From positions 250,837 to 314,836 of the forward strand of contig JAEDAG010000002.1 in assembly GCA_017309015.1 (NCBI GenBank): 64,000 bases of DNA, read 5' to 3'. The translations under genes were made by a program, and so were the position numbers. The stretch is from Faecalicatena absiana. Lineage in GTDB: Bacteria > Bacillota > Bacilli > Lactobacillales > Lactobacillaceae. This document shows positions 45,247 through 54,138 of this stretch, in pieces; position 1 is the stretch's first letter, and each line of letters starts with the position of its first letter. Under the pieces are notes generated by a model. The model made no database searches and was not told the DNA's origin. It saw only the letters and a program-made list of their open reading frames with translations.

Positions 45247-45465
45247 AAAAAAAGCTCCGCCCCCCAAAAAGGGACGAAGCTTCGCGGTACCACCCTAGTT
45301 TAGGCACCAACAGGTGCCTACGCTCTTTGCCGAATAACGGTGGCCGCCGGAATTGATTAGATTCTACTCGCAAGATGAAATTCACAAGCCTTGCCTTAGC
45401 TTCCTCTCAGTTCACCAAGAAGCCTCCCTGTCAAAGCTGGGCCCTGCTACTAGTCTTGTTCTTAG
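45247..45465 (-). promoter_or_regulatory. T-box riboswitch, phenylalanine specifier
   Basis: On the minus strand: an AGTAG-containing stem I start, the specifier TTC in GAATTTCATC (complement of 45377-45379), the T-box AGGGTGGTACCGCG (complement of 45283-45296), and a terminator stem (AAGCTTCGTCCC with GGGGGCGGAGCTT) plus T run at 45247-45282. It controls pheS-pheT in response to uncharged tRNA-Phe. Confidence 0.96.
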
Positions 45466-45513
45466 TAATTAACTAGAATAATAAGGCAAAATCAAGCCGA
45501 ATGCAAGCAGCTT

Positions 45514-45870
45514 TTAAGCCCATTTGTCCGCCCAAAGGTGAACTTGCTCAAAAACCGGCTTCAATTCCGCACCTTTTGGGGTCAACGTATAGAGTACGAT
45601 CTTGCGCTCTTCATCCTTGGACCGGTTGACGATCCCTTCAGCCTCCAGTTCCCGCAGCCGTTCCACCAGCACCCGGTCAGAGCAGGCGCCAACGGCATGG
45701 GCCAAGTCTCTGAAGCGCATGGCCTTGGTATCGCACAGGGAGCTGATAATCAAGCCGTTCCACTTCTTGCCAATAATCTCGAACGCCTTGACAAAGCGCT
45801 GGCACATTTCATAGTTTTCCGCTGGGACGCAGTCACAGGGACTGTCCTTTAATTCAGCAGCTTCCGCCAT
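45514..45870 (-). CDS. HxlR family transcriptional regulator
   Basis: 118-residue winged-helix regulator: GKKWNGLIISSLCDTKAMRF, then the recognition helix region SDRVLVERLRELEAEGIV and the wing RKIVLYTLTPKGAEL. The N-terminus has three Cys (SPCDCVPAENYEMC), so redox or electrophile sensing is possible, as in some HxlR proteins. AGGAGG precedes the ATG. A small dyad AGAATGATAATTCT lies between promoter and start and may be its own operator. The target is unknown. Confidence 0.92.
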   Translation of the reverse strand: MAEAAELKDSPCDCVPAENYEMCQRFVKAFEIIGKKWNGLIISSLCDTKAMRFRDLAHAVGACSDRVLVERLRELEAEGIVNRSKDEERKIVLYTLTPKGAELKPVFEQVHLWADKWA

Positions 45871-45883
45871 ATAGATTCCTCCT

Positions 45884-45901
45884 AAGAATTATCATTCTGA
45901 T
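45884..45901. promoter_or_regulatory. Possible operator in front of the HxlR gene
   Basis: AGAAT-TATC-ATTCT dyad next to the ribosome binding site. Position suggests autoregulation; weak evidence. Confidence 0.3.
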
Positions 45902-45969
45902 TTATGGTCCTATTTAAGCATAATTCACTTACCAAATACAAGTAAAAAGCCTGAACAGACCCGTCCAGC

Positions 45970-46725
45970 CTAGGAGAAGTAATAGATCATGATCCCAGCG
46001 GCTACGGCCGCGTTGAGCGATTCAGCCTGGCCCTTGATCGGAATATAGAGCTTCTCGTCGGAAAGCTCAGCCACGTCCTGACTGACCCCATGGGCTTCAT
46101 TGCCGATGACCAAGGCCAGCTGCGGCACTTGGTCAAAGTCCTGCAGCTGCTTGGCTTCCCGGTCCAGCATTGAGGCATAGACCGGAATGTCCGCCGCGCG
46201 GAAGGATTCAATGGCGCTGGCCAAAGGGTACTTCAGCAAAGAAAGGTGGAACTGGCTCCCCTGCATGGCTCTTTGAACTTTGGGATTGTAAAGGTCGACC
46301 GTCCTTGGCGACAAGACCACCCCATCAAAGCCAGCGGCATCAGCCGTTCTGATGATGGTCCCCACGTTGCCCGGATCAGCCAGGTCATCGAGCAGGACCC
46401 ACTTGCCCCAAGTGAAGTCGAAGTGGTCCGGCTGGTTGATTTTGACCGTCATGAAGATTTCCTGTGAGTTCTTGGTTGAGCTCAAATGGTGGGCCACGGC
46501 GCTGTTGATCTTAACCAGCTTGTCTTCGTCATAGTCCTGGTCCAAGCGGCTGACCGCGTCCGGCGTAGCCAGCAGGTACTGGTACTTCTCCTTGGCCTTC
46601 AGGGCTTCTTCCACCAAGTGAAAGCCTTCAATCAGGTAGTAGCCGCTTTCCTCGCGGTACTTCTTCTGGTCCAGCTTGGCAATGGACTTAATTAAGCGGT
46701 TGTTGACAGATGTTATTTCTTGCAT
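45970..46725 (-). CDS. TrmH (SpoU) family RNA 2'-O-methyltransferase
   Basis: 251-residue SPOUT methyltransferase with an N-terminal substrate-binding domain (YLIEGFHLVEEAL). The knotted SAM site has DLADPGNVGTIIRTADAAG, LVIGNEAHGVS and PIKGQAESLNAAVAAGIMIY, the three classical motifs. The exact rRNA or tRNA target is unknown. AGGAG precedes the ATG. It is divergent from the acylphosphatase gene, as in related lactobacilli. Confidence 0.94.
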   Translation of the reverse strand: MQEITSVNNRLIKSIAKLDQKKYREESGYYLIEGFHLVEEALKAKEKYQYLLATPDAVSRLDQDYDEDKLVKINSAVAHHLSSTKNSQEIFMTVKINQPDHFDFTWGKWVLLDDLADPGNVGTIIRTADAAGFDGVVLSPRTVDLYNPKVQRAMQGSQFHLSLLKYPLASAIESFRAADIPVYASMLDREAKQLQDFDQVPQLALVIGNEAHGVSQDVAELSDEKLYIPIKGQAESLNAAVAAGIMIYYFS

Positions 46726-46802
46726 GATAAAATACTCCTTAGAAATACTATTCTAATCGAACTTGCAAAAAAATTAAATCATAAAACTGAGGGGGATCAA
46801 AT

Positions 46803-47075
46803 ATGGAAACTAGAAAAATGCAGGTTTACGGCGTCGTTCAAGGGGTAGGCTTCCGCTGGGCAGTTCAGATGCAGGCCCAGGAAATGGGCTTGCCGGGCAC
46901 GGTGCGCAACAATCCTGACGGCTCGGTCACCATCGTGGTGCAAGGCGAGCCAAGCGAGCTTGACGCCTTCACCAAGGACTTGGGCAAGGCAGCGCGTTTT
47001 GCCCATATTTCCCGAATTGATACAGAAATCGTGCCGGAAATGGAACAACTGCACTCTTTTCATGTATTATATTAG
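46803..47075 (+). CDS. Acylphosphatase
   Basis: 90-residue enzyme hydrolysing acyl phosphates. The catalytic Arg is in GVVQGVGFRWAVQ and the catalytic Asn in GTVRNNPDGSV; the length is typical. GAGGGGG precedes the ATG. It is followed 32 bases later by yidC, a conserved pairing. Confidence 0.95.
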   Translation: METRKMQVYGVVQGVGFRWAVQMQAQEMGLPGTVRNNPDGSVTIVVQGEPSELDAFTKDLGKAARFAHISRIDTEIVPEMEQLHSFHVLY

Positions 47076-47107
47076 GGTAGCCTAAATATCTGGAGAGTTA
47101 ATACGAA

Positions 47108-48088
47108 ATGAACAAAATCAAAAAATATCTTTTGCCAACTGCTGGCTTAACCGCCATGACGCTTCTTTTGTCAGCGTGTCAAAGAAGCACGTCCAAGAGC
47201 AATGTCATGCAGGCGCCAACGGCTGGTCCTTACTACTGGGTCTACAAGTGGATCGGCCTGCCCCTGCAGCACATTGCCGTCAACCTGAGCCACGCCATTG
47301 GCGGGGCCAACGGGGCCGGCTGGGCGATCGTCATCATCACCCTGGTCGTGCGCTTGATCTTGATGCCATTGATGCTGAACCAGCAGCACAAGGCCATTAC
47401 CCAGCAGGAAAAGATGCACCGCATCCAGCCGCAGATGGCCCTGCTGCAGAAGGCCTTGAAGACCGAAGGCTTGACGCCCCAGCAGCAGATGGAGCTCAGC
47501 GGCCTGCAAAGAGAGATCTACTCCAAGAACAACATCTCTTTGACTGGCGGCATGGGTTGCCTGCCCCTCTTGATCCAAATGCCGATCATGATTGGGATCT
47601 ACCAGGCCGTAGCCTATTCCTCAGCCTTGGCCCACTCCACCTTCTTTGGGATTTCCCTGTATGACAAGTCCATGCTCTTGGCGATCATCGCCACCCTCTT
47701 GGCTTTGGCTCAAAGCGGGATTTCAACCATCGGCATCCCTGAAGAGCAGAAGAAGACCATGCAGGCCACCCTGCTCATGAACCCAATCATGACCTTCTTC
47801 TTCTCCATGTCCTTCTCCGGAGCCCTGGCCCTTTACTGGGCAGTCGGCAACCTGGTGATGGTCATCCAGCAGCTGATCACGACCTTCATCGTTCAGCCGC
47901 ATGCCAAGAAGCGGATTAAGAAAGAGCTGCAAGACAAGCCTATCGTGGAAGTCGTTACCCAGGCCAAGCTGGACAGCATCATCAACAAGCCAGCTGCCAA
48001 GAGCCAACAGTCAGTCGCTGAATCCAAGCAGCACCAAGACCTGCGCAAGCGCAACCAAGGCAAGCAGCAGCGCAATAAACATAAATAA
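47108..48088 (+). CDS. yidC: YidC/Oxa1 membrane protein insertase
   Basis: 326-residue lipoprotein insertase. The lipobox is LLLSAC, with mature Cys24. Five hydrophobic segments follow, with the conserved WAIVIITLVVRLILMPLML helix and MGCLPLLIQMPIMIGIY. The basic, Gln-rich C-terminal tail may contact ribosomes and suggests the YidC2-like form. GGAGAG lies 11 bases before the ATG. It is co-transcribed with the acylphosphatase gene. Confidence 0.95.
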   Translation: MNKIKKYLLPTAGLTAMTLLLSACQRSTSKSNVMQAPTAGPYYWVYKWIGLPLQHIAVNLSHAIGGANGAGWAIVIITLVVRLILMPLMLNQQHKAITQQEKMHRIQPQMALLQKALKTEGLTPQQQMELSGLQREIYSKNNISLTGGMGCLPLLIQMPIMIGIYQAVAYSSALAHSTFFGISLYDKSMLLAIIATLLALAQSGISTIGIPEEQKKTMQATLLMNPIMTFFFSMSFSGALALYWAVGNLVMVIQQLITTFIVQPHAKKRIKKELQDKPIVEVVTQAKLDSIINKPAAKSQQSVAESKQHQDLRKRNQGKQQRNKHK

Positions 48089-48121
48089 AGCTGACACGCA
48101 AATTTACTAGTGTCAGCAGAC

Positions 48122-48159
48122 AATAAAACAGCTCATGCATTGCATGAGCTGTTTTATTT
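48122..48159. terminator. Bidirectional terminator between yidC and the kinase gene
   Basis: AATAAAACAGCTCATGCA and TGCATGAGCTGTTTTATT stem. Confidence 0.92.
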
Positions 48160-48174
48160 GGCCTTAAAGGGCGC

Positions 48175-49794
48175 TTATTCTTGTTTTCCAGCATCTTGGC
48201 TCTGTAGACCTGGCAAGGCATTTCCTTGGCCGCCAGTTGCCTCTTGGGCGGCTTGGCGGGCTTTCAAACGCTTGACGTCGGACTCGCTCAAGACTGGGAA
48301 GGTGATTCGGAACTGGCTTCCCTGGCCCAGGACTGATTCCACGCTGATCTTGCCATGGTAGGACTCAACCAGCTTCTGGGCGATGGACAGGCCTAAGCCG
48401 TTGCCGCCCTTTTCCCGAGTTCTGGCCTTGTCGACCCGGTAGAAGCGGTTGAAGATCTTCTTCTTGTCTTCATCCGAAATCCCTTCGCCGTAGTCTTGAA
48501 CCACGATCTGGCACTCGCTGCCTGCCTGGCCGGCAGAAACGGTGATTTCCTTGCGGTCGGTTGAGTACTTGATCCCGTTGTCAATCAAAATGATCAAGAG
48601 CTGCTCCAAGTGCCCCTGGTAGATCTGAATCTTGGTTTCCGGATCCAGGTCCGAGACTTCCAAGTGGATCTCAAAATCAGGGTGGACCATGGCCATGTCG
48701 CCTACGACCCTGGTCAAGACCTCCATTGGCTCGGTAATCGCGTTTGGATAGTGGACGCTGATCTGCTCTGCCCGCGTCAGGTCCAGCATTTCCTGAATCA
48801 AGTGCTTCATTCGCTCCGCTTCTGAAATCGAAGCATCAATAGATTCTTCCAGAATCTGGGGATCATCCTTGCCCCACCGCTTCAACATGCTCAAGTGGCC
48901 TTCAATGACGGCTACGGGCGTCCGCAGCTCGTGGGAGACGTCGCTGACGAACTGCTTCTGCTGCTCAATGTACTTTTGCATCCGGTCCAGCATCCTGTTG
49001 AAGGACAATCCCAGTTCTTCCAGCTCGTCATTGCGGTGCAGCTCCGGAATTCTGACCGAGCTGTTAGGGTCTTCGTTGACCTCTCTGGCCACCTTGGACA
49101 TGATCTTGATCGGCTTGACGACGTTGCGCACGACCACATAAGAAACGATGATTGCCGCCAGAATCCCCAGGCAGGAGAGCCAGGCCATGACCCGCACGGT
49201 CCGGTGGATCAAGCGGTTGTAGCTGGTCATCACGTTCTTGACCACGATGTAGCCCGTCAGCTTGCCGCTGGTCCGGTTGCGCACTTCCTGGTAAACGTAA
49301 AGGACGCTTTGCCCCTTCTTGTCGTCTTTGACGACCGTCTTCTTGCTCCCCGAGAACTTCACCAGTTTAGGCGCGGTATCCCCGTTATGGAAGACGATCT
49401 CATCGCGCAGATTATAGATGGCCACGGTAACGTCAGGATTGGTAATCGTCGTCAGCACGCTGTCGCTGAAGACCGAGCTCTTGTTTGAGCTCTGGTCGTT
49501 GGGAATGGTTGGCCCCCCGTTCAGCAGGCGCTGGGTATCCGGCGACAGCTGCTGGATGACGCTGGTAATTTCCAATTCGCGGTCAATCCCCACCAAACGC
49601 TTGCGCAAAGTCGTTACCACTTCGTTTGAGACGTCCTTTTGCTGGGTGAGAGATTCCTGCTTGACCGTGTTGAAGACAACCCCGCAGAAAACAAGAAAAG
49701 AGACCGCGATCGTCAGCGCGACGATGCTGACCCATCTCACGATCAGTGAGACGCGTCTGGTCCCTCTCTTCTTGCCATTGCCCTTATTCGGCAT
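48175..49794 (-). CDS. Sensor histidine kinase of an ArlS-like two-component system
   Basis: 539-residue membrane kinase: two transmembrane helices (about residues 20-40 and 195-215) around an extracytoplasmic sensor loop, a HAMP region, the HisKA box FVSDVSHELRTPVAVIEGHL, and the HATPase motifs NGIKYS, DYGEGIS and GGNGLGLSIA. ATG 49792-49794 is preferred because GAGGA lies 5 bases before it; an ATG 12 bases earlier is possible. The ORF overlaps the end of the response-regulator gene. The signal is unknown; ArlS/CroS-like kinases often respond to envelope state. Confidence 0.92.
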   Translation of the reverse strand: MPNKGNGKKRGTRRVSLIVRWVSIVALTIAVSFLVFCGVVFNTVKQESLTQQKDVSNEVVTTLRKRLVGIDRELEITSVIQQLSPDTQRLLNGGPTIPNDQSSNKSSVFSDSVLTTITNPDVTVAIYNLRDEIVFHNGDTAPKLVKFSGSKKTVVKDDKKGQSVLYVYQEVRNRTSGKLTGYIVVKNVMTSYNRLIHRTVRVMAWLSCLGILAAIIVSYVVVRNVVKPIKIMSKVAREVNEDPNSSVRIPELHRNDELEELGLSFNRMLDRMQKYIEQQKQFVSDVSHELRTPVAVIEGHLSMLKRWGKDDPQILEESIDASISEAERMKHLIQEMLDLTRAEQISVHYPNAITEPMEVLTRVVGDMAMVHPDFEIHLEVSDLDPETKIQIYQGHLEQLLIILIDNGIKYSTDRKEITVSAGQAGSECQIVVQDYGEGISDEDKKKIFNRFYRVDKARTREKGGNGLGLSIAQKLVESYHGKISVESVLGQGSQFRITFPVLSESDVKRLKARQAAQEATGGQGNALPGLQSQDAGKQE

Positions 49795-50500
49795 TGTCGT
49801 CCTCATCTCTTACCATGTAGCCAGTCCCACGCACCGTCTTGATGTATGAAGGCTTGCCAGGAATGTCGATCTTGTTGCGCAGGTAACGCACGTAAACTTC
49901 GACAACGTTGGTTTCAATGTTGGATTCTGGGCCCCAGATCTGGTTGAGCAGCTGGTCCCGGCCAACGACGTTATTCTTGTTTTCAATCAAGGTCATCAGC
50001 AGGTTGTATTCCCGCTTGGTCAAGTCAACCGTCTTGCCATCGCCCCGGTGGACGATCCGGTTGGCGGTCTCAATGGTCAGGTCCTTGAACTTGACCACCT
50101 TTTGCCGCGGCACTTGTTCCTTTGAAGCATCCTTTTCAATCTTGACCCGGCGCAAGACGGCACGCAGGCGGGCCAGCAATTCTTCAATCGCGAATGGCTT
50201 GACGATGTAGTCGTCAGCGCCGTGGTCCAAGCCGGAAACCCGGTCGATCACGGAGTCGCGGGCCGTCATCATAATAATTGGCGTAGTCTTGACTTGTCTT
50301 ACCCGGCGGGCAATTTCCAGCCCGTTCAATTCTGGCAGCATCAAGTCCAGCAAGATCGCGTCAAATTCCTCATTCAAAGCGGCGTCAAGCCCCTTGCGGC
50401 CGTTATTTTGCACTTCAGTTTCATAGCCTTCGTGCTGAAGTTCCAATTCAACGAACCGAGCCAGGTTCTTTTCATCTTCAATAATCAATATTTTCGCCAT
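49784..50500 (-). CDS. OmpR-family response regulator
   Basis: 238-residue regulator: receiver domain with phospho-acceptor Asp in FDAILLDLMLPELNG and Lys in YIVKPFAIEE, then a winged-helix DNA-binding domain (LTKREYNLLMTLIENKNNVV, VYVRYLRNKID, RGTGYMV). AGGGGAA precedes ATG 50498-50500 at 11 bases; an in-frame TTG three codons earlier lies too close to it. It is the first gene of the kinase pair, with the stop overlapping the kinase start. Confidence 0.94.
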   Translation of the reverse strand: MAKILIIEDEKNLARFVELELQHEGYETEVQNNGRKGLDAALNEEFDAILLDLMLPELNGLEIARRVRQVKTTPIIMMTARDSVIDRVSGLDHGADDYIVKPFAIEELLARLRAVLRRVKIEKDASKEQVPRQKVVKFKDLTIETANRIVHRGDGKTVDLTKREYNLLMTLIENKNNVVGRDQLLNQIWGPESNIETNVVEVYVRYLRNKIDIPGKPSYIKTVRGTGYMVRDEDDNAE

Positions 50501-50635
50501 AGTTTTCAAATTCCCCTAACAGAAAGTTTATTTTCTCTTCAATTGTCGCTTTAATTAATACGAGTCTCATCTTAAAGCTAATTTTAATAATTCTAGCATA
50601 GCCCAAAAATCGAATTTTAACAAGAGACCAATAAA

Positions 50636-50677
50636 AAATAAGTTCCGGCTGGATTAATTCCAGCTGGAACTTATTTT
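50636..50677 (-). terminator. Terminator after the DUF177 gene
   Basis: AATAAGTTCCGGCTGG with CCAGCTGGAACTTATT flanking an ATTAAT loop, with T/A runs on both sides. Confidence 0.85.
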
Positions 50678-50702
50678 GCCTCAGCCTTCATTCAAGAATG
50701 CT

Positions 50703-51302
50703 TTAGTCTTTTTTATTATTATTCTTATCTTTGTCTGGCTCTTCTTTGCCTGAGTCTTCTTCAGCCTTCATCTGGTCCAGCAGGCCCTGCAGCTGAGCAA
50801 AGGCCGGGTTGACCTTGTCCTTCTTCTCTTCGGCAAATTCAGCTTCAGACACGACTTCCCAGCCCTGACCTTCCGGGTAGACGTCCTCCTCTTCTTCCTC
50901 CTTGGTCAAGACCGTGGTCGGAATGTTCAAGAGAATGTTGTCTTCAACCGCCTTCTGCACGTCGATGTCGTCATCCGCGAGCGGAATGATGAACAAACCC
51001 ATTTCCTTCTCTTCTTGAGTCGGCTCATGGTCGGAGTAATTCTCGACGAAAGAGAACTGCTGCTGCAGCGGCACTGGCGCCAGGCTCCGCGATGACGGCA
51101 CCACCAGGTCGGCCTTGACCTGGTAGTTGGCCGTTACGAAGGGCTCATCGTAAAACAGCTGACCGCTGACGTGGGCCTGCTTGACCTCGATGACCAGGTT
51201 CTTGGCCCGCTCGTAGAAGTCACTTCCAAAGTCCAAGTCGGCATCCACGACGGTCATTGGCTCACGGCTGTTTTTGATCTGAAAATAAGACAGTTTAAGC
51301 AT
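50703..51302 (-). CDS. DUF177 / YceD family protein
   Basis: 199-residue protein of the YceD family, involved in ribosome or rRNA accumulation in other bacteria. Conserved features include an N-terminal beta strand region, PLQQQFSFVENYSD and DDDIDVQKAVEDNILLNIP; the C-terminus is acidic and Lys/Asn-rich. rpmF usually follows this gene, but here a terminator does. The ATG overlaps the tmcAL stop (TAATG). Confidence 0.9.
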   Translation of the reverse strand: MLKLSYFQIKNSREPMTVVDADLDFGSDFYERAKNLVIEVKQAHVSGQLFYDEPFVTANYQVKADLVVPSSRSLAPVPLQQQFSFVENYSDHEPTQEEKEMGLFIIPLADDDIDVQKAVEDNILLNIPTTVLTKEEEEEDVYPEGQGWEVVSEAEFAEEKKDKVNPAFAQLQGLLDQMKAEEDSGKEEPDKDKNNNKKD

Positions 51303-52456
51303 TAGTTTACCTCCAGGGGGCGGTGGCCAAAGTTTTGGTCGACCCCAATCATTTGTTCAAACAAGCGGTCGGTTCTGACCTGCAGGCCCAAAGTTCCGTT
51401 TTGGGAATTCTTGCGGTCAACCTTGGAAATGATGCTGACCGCGAAATCCTTGCGCTCCTTCTTCAGGTACTTGCGGCCCGCCTTGCTGTAGCCCAAGAGC
51501 ATGGTCGAAACGTCGTCGTAGCTGTGCAGGACGTCGCTCGTCGTCACGTTCAACAGAACGTACAGGCTCAAGCGGCGCAGGCGGGAGTAAGTGTAGCGCT
51601 TGGACTTGACGTGGCGCAGGAATTCGGAGAAGTCCTTGGCCAGGTGAATTTCCGCCTTCATCTTGTACTCTAGCCCCTCGCTCATCTGGTAGATCTGCTG
51701 CAGCTCAGGGATGGACGCTGATTCCAAGCGGTATTTCAAAAGCGGGAACAGCAGATCCCAGTTGGGCAGGGTCCTCTGCTTCTTGATGTCGGCAATTTCC
51801 CCCGCCGGCAGCCACTGGGCCAGGTCTTCGCCCTTTTCCCCGTTCAACAGCAGGTTGCGGATGGCACTGGCGCTCTGGACGACCTTTTCCCGCTGGAGAA
51901 TGTCGTCATGCCCGGCCCCGACTCTGGTGACGGGGTGCAGATGCAGCGGCATCCCCAGATTGGCATTGGCCACGGCATAGGCCAGACCCAGGATGGAGTT
52001 TGGCTCGCTGATCTCATGGCCAACTTCCCGGGCAACCATCTGGTTGTACTGGGTCGAATAAGTCTGGCTGTAATCGGCAAAGTCCTGGCGCTGGCGCGGG
52101 ATCTTGGCAATCTTCTGGCCAAAGTACTCAAAGTTGATGTTGGCATCTTCAACCCCAAAGACCAGGTCGCTGCAGCCCAGCTTGGTCAATAGCTCCACAC
52201 CGCCAGTCGCGAACATGTCCGCGGGCTGCACCGCATAGGAAAAAGGCAGCTCAAAGACCAGGTCCGCCCCAGCCGCCAAGGCGGCCTTGGCCCGGGACCA
52301 CTTGTCCAAGATGGCCATTTCCCCTCTTTGGACGTAGTTGCCTGACATCACGACGATGACTGGATCATCCCCGGCCAAAAGCCGGGCCTGGTTCATCAGA
52401 AATTCATGTCCGCTGTGAAATGGATTATATTCCGCAATAATCCCAACAACGCTCAT
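51302..52456 (-). CDS. tmcAL: tRNA(Met) cytidine acetate ligase
   Basis: 384-residue enzyme of the YlbM/TmcAL family that acetylates the wobble cytidine of elongator tRNA-Met with ATP and acetate. The nucleotidyltransferase motif is [15 protein letters not shown] (HxGH), then [19 protein letters not shown] precedes the ATG. It begins 3 bases after the rsfS stop and is translationally coupled to the DUF177 gene. Confidence 0.92.
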   Translation of the reverse strand: MSVVGIIAEYNPFHSGHEFLMNQARLLAGDDPVIVVMSGNYVQRGEMAILDKWSRAKAALAAGADLVFELPFSYAVQPADMFATGGVELLTKLGCSDLVFGVEDANINFEYFGQKIAKIPRQRQDFADYSQTYSTQYNQMVAREVGHEISEPNSILGLAYAVANANLGMPLHLHPVTRVGAGHDDILQREKVVQSASAIRNLLLNGEKGEDLAQWLPAGEIADIKKQRTLPNWDLLFPLLKYRLESASIPELQQIYQMSEGLEYKMKAEIHLAKDFSEFLRHVKSKRYTYSRLRRLSLYVLLNVTTSDVLHSYDDVSTMLLGYSKAGRKYLKKERKDFAVSIISKVDRKNSQNGTLGLQVRTDRLFEQMIGVDQNFGHRPLEVN

Positions 52457-52459
52457 TGG

Positions 52460-52807
52460 CTAGTCTTCCTCGATTTCCACGCGCTTGCCGTCAGCCCACA
52501 GCTTCTCCAGGTTGTAGAAGGCCCGAGCATCTTCGGTAAAGATGTTGACGACTACGTCGCCCAAGTCGACCAGGAGCCATTCTGAGTCGTGGTTCCCTTC
52601 AACGTGGTAGTCGTAGTAGTCATGCTTGTGGCATTCCTCGATCACGCTGTTGGCAATGGCGTGCAGCTGGCGGCTTGATGAAGCGCTGGTAGCTACAAAA
52701 AAGTCGCTCAGGATGCTGATCCCGCGCATGTCATATGCCTCGGTGTCCTCACCGTGGCGTTCGCTGATGGCTTTCAATACGATGTCTAATAACTCTTCGC
52801 TCTTCAA
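52460..52807 (-). CDS. rsfS: Ribosome silencing factor RsfS
   Basis: 115-residue RsfS/Iojap protein that binds L14 and blocks subunit joining. Family features are DMRGISILSDFFVATSASS and GNHDSEWLLVDLGDVVVNIF. AGGAG precedes the ATG. It lies between yqeK and tmcAL. The methyltransferase gene found at this spot in many Bacilli is absent. Confidence 0.94.
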   Translation of the reverse strand: MKSEELLDIVLKAISERHGEDTEAYDMRGISILSDFFVATSASSSRQLHAIANSVIEECHKHDYYDYHVEGNHDSEWLLVDLGDVVVNIFTEDARAFYNLEKLWADGKRVEIEED

Positions 52808-52825
52808 ATGTAATTTCTCCTATTG

Positions 52826-53482
52826 TTATTTTTGGTGTTTTTGCTTGTCTTTGGCTCTTTCCTTGGCCTGCAGCTGCTTCTGACTGTCCGCGGCAACTGC
52901 CCAGACATTGTAGGCTTCCAGGGTTCTTGGGTAGATCTTGGCCCGCTTTTCAGCCAAGTATTCCAAGGTATGGGCCAGTTCATAGCCGACCCCGGCATCC
53001 AGATCGGCAAAAGCAGTCTCGCGGGCTTCCTCAACCCCTGGAAAGTCCCGGCCGGGCTCAATGAAGTCTGCCACGAAGACGATCTTGTCCAAGGTGGTCA
53101 TCTCCTTGTCCCCTGTCGTGTGCCGGTTGACGGCCGTCAGGATTTCCGGATCCGCGATCTGCAGGTCCCGCTTGATGAAGTAGGCCCCAACGATCCCGTG
53201 CCAGATGGCCCGGCTCCAGTTGAGCAGGTCAGGATCAAAGCCTTCTTCCTTGATGGCCTGCACGTAGTCAGCCACGGGAATCTGCTTGGCATAGTCGTGC
53301 ACGAAGCCCGCCAAGGCAGCCTTGTCTTCATCATAGCCGTTGAGCTTCGCCAGCTTGCGGGCCGTCTTGGAAACGCCGATGCAGTGCTTGAAGCGCTTCT
53401 CGTCCATCATGCTCTTTTCCTTGGCGATGATCTCATCGCTGGTCAAAGGCGAATAGGTTTCCTTAAATGCCAGCTTAGTCAC
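52826..53482 (-). CDS. yqeK: HD-domain nucleotidase YqeK (Ap4A hydrolase)
   Basis: 218-residue HD-superfamily protein; the family cuts diadenosine tetraphosphate to ADP. Metal site: KHCIGVSKTARKLA with the HD pair in GFVHDYAK, and IWHGIVGAYF. The start GTG 53480-53482 overlaps the nadD stop and has AAAGGGG 7 bases upstream; a TTG seven codons earlier was judged less likely. It is in the nadD-yqeK-rsfS operon order. Confidence 0.9.
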   Translation of the reverse strand: MTKLAFKETYSPLTSDEIIAKEKSMMDEKRFKHCIGVSKTARKLAKLNGYDEDKAALAGFVHDYAKQIPVADYVQAIKEEGFDPDLLNWSRAIWHGIVGAYFIKRDLQIADPEILTAVNRHTTGDKEMTTLDKIVFVADFIEPGRDFPGVEEARETAFADLDAGVGYELAHTLEYLAEKRAKIYPRTLEAYNVWAVAADSQKQLQAKERAKDKQKHQK

Positions 53483-54116
53483 GGTAAAGCCCCTTTTCTT
53501 CAATATACTTGCGCACCGGCTCTGGCACCAGATAGCGGATTGAGGTCCCCGTAGCCACGGCCCGGCGGATATAGGTTGAGCTCAGGCGGATGTCGGGAGC
53601 GTCGACCCAGATCATTGAGTAGTGCGGATCCTGCGGGTAGCCCGGCCGGCGGATGCCAACCAGGGTGCACAGCTTGGCCAGTTCGTCAGCATCCTTCCAC
53701 TTGTGGAAGCTGTTTACCTGGTCGCTGCCCATGATCAGGTAGTAGGTGTTCTCCGGGGCCTTCTTGGTCAGATAGCGCATGGTGTCAATCGTGTAGGACA
53801 CGCCGCCTCGGAACAGTTCCAGCAGCTTGACCCGGAAGCGCGGATTTTCCCGCGTTGCCAAGTCCAGCATGGTTGCCCGGTCCCGGGCAGAAATCTTGAT
53901 TGGCGCGTCCTTGTGCGGGGGGATATTGTCCGGGATGAACCAGACCTCATCCAAGTGCAGCTTGGTCATTGCCTGCTCGGCAGCAACCAAGTGGGCGATG
54001 TGGACGGGGTTGAAAGTCCCGCCCATGATCCCGATCTGCTTGCCGTGGCCGCGGTGATCTTCTTCTGTTTGAACCTTCACGCCAGGTTCTTTGCTGAAAT
54101 CTACTAATGAATCCAT
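53475..54116 (-). CDS. nadD: Nicotinate-nucleotide adenylyltransferase
   Basis: 213-residue NadD, which adenylates nicotinate mononucleotide in NAD synthesis. Motifs: GIMGGTFNPVHIAHL (with the GxFxPxHxxH signature), IPPHK and LSSTYIRRAV near the end. The first 25 residues before GIMGG are an extra tail. ATG 54114-54116 has GAGG 6 bases upstream. It follows yqeH directly; no yhbY-type gene lies between them. Confidence 0.95.
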   Translation of the reverse strand: MDSLVDFSKEPGVKVQTEEDHRGHGKQIGIMGGTFNPVHIAHLVAAEQAMTKLHLDEVWFIPDNIPPHKDAPIKISARDRATMLDLATRENPRFRVKLLELFRGGVSYTIDTMRYLTKKAPENTYYLIMGSDQVNSFHKWKDADELAKLCTLVGIRRPGYPQDPHYSMIWVDAPDIRLSSTYIRRAVATGTSIRYLVPEPVRKYIEEKGLYRD

Positions 54117-54138
54117 GATCAACCTCTAATTAAGAATG

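Noticed and set aside
45250-45465. Ordinary terminator of an upstream gene
   Set aside because: The AGGGTGGTACCGCG box and specifier show a T-box leader belonging to pheS.
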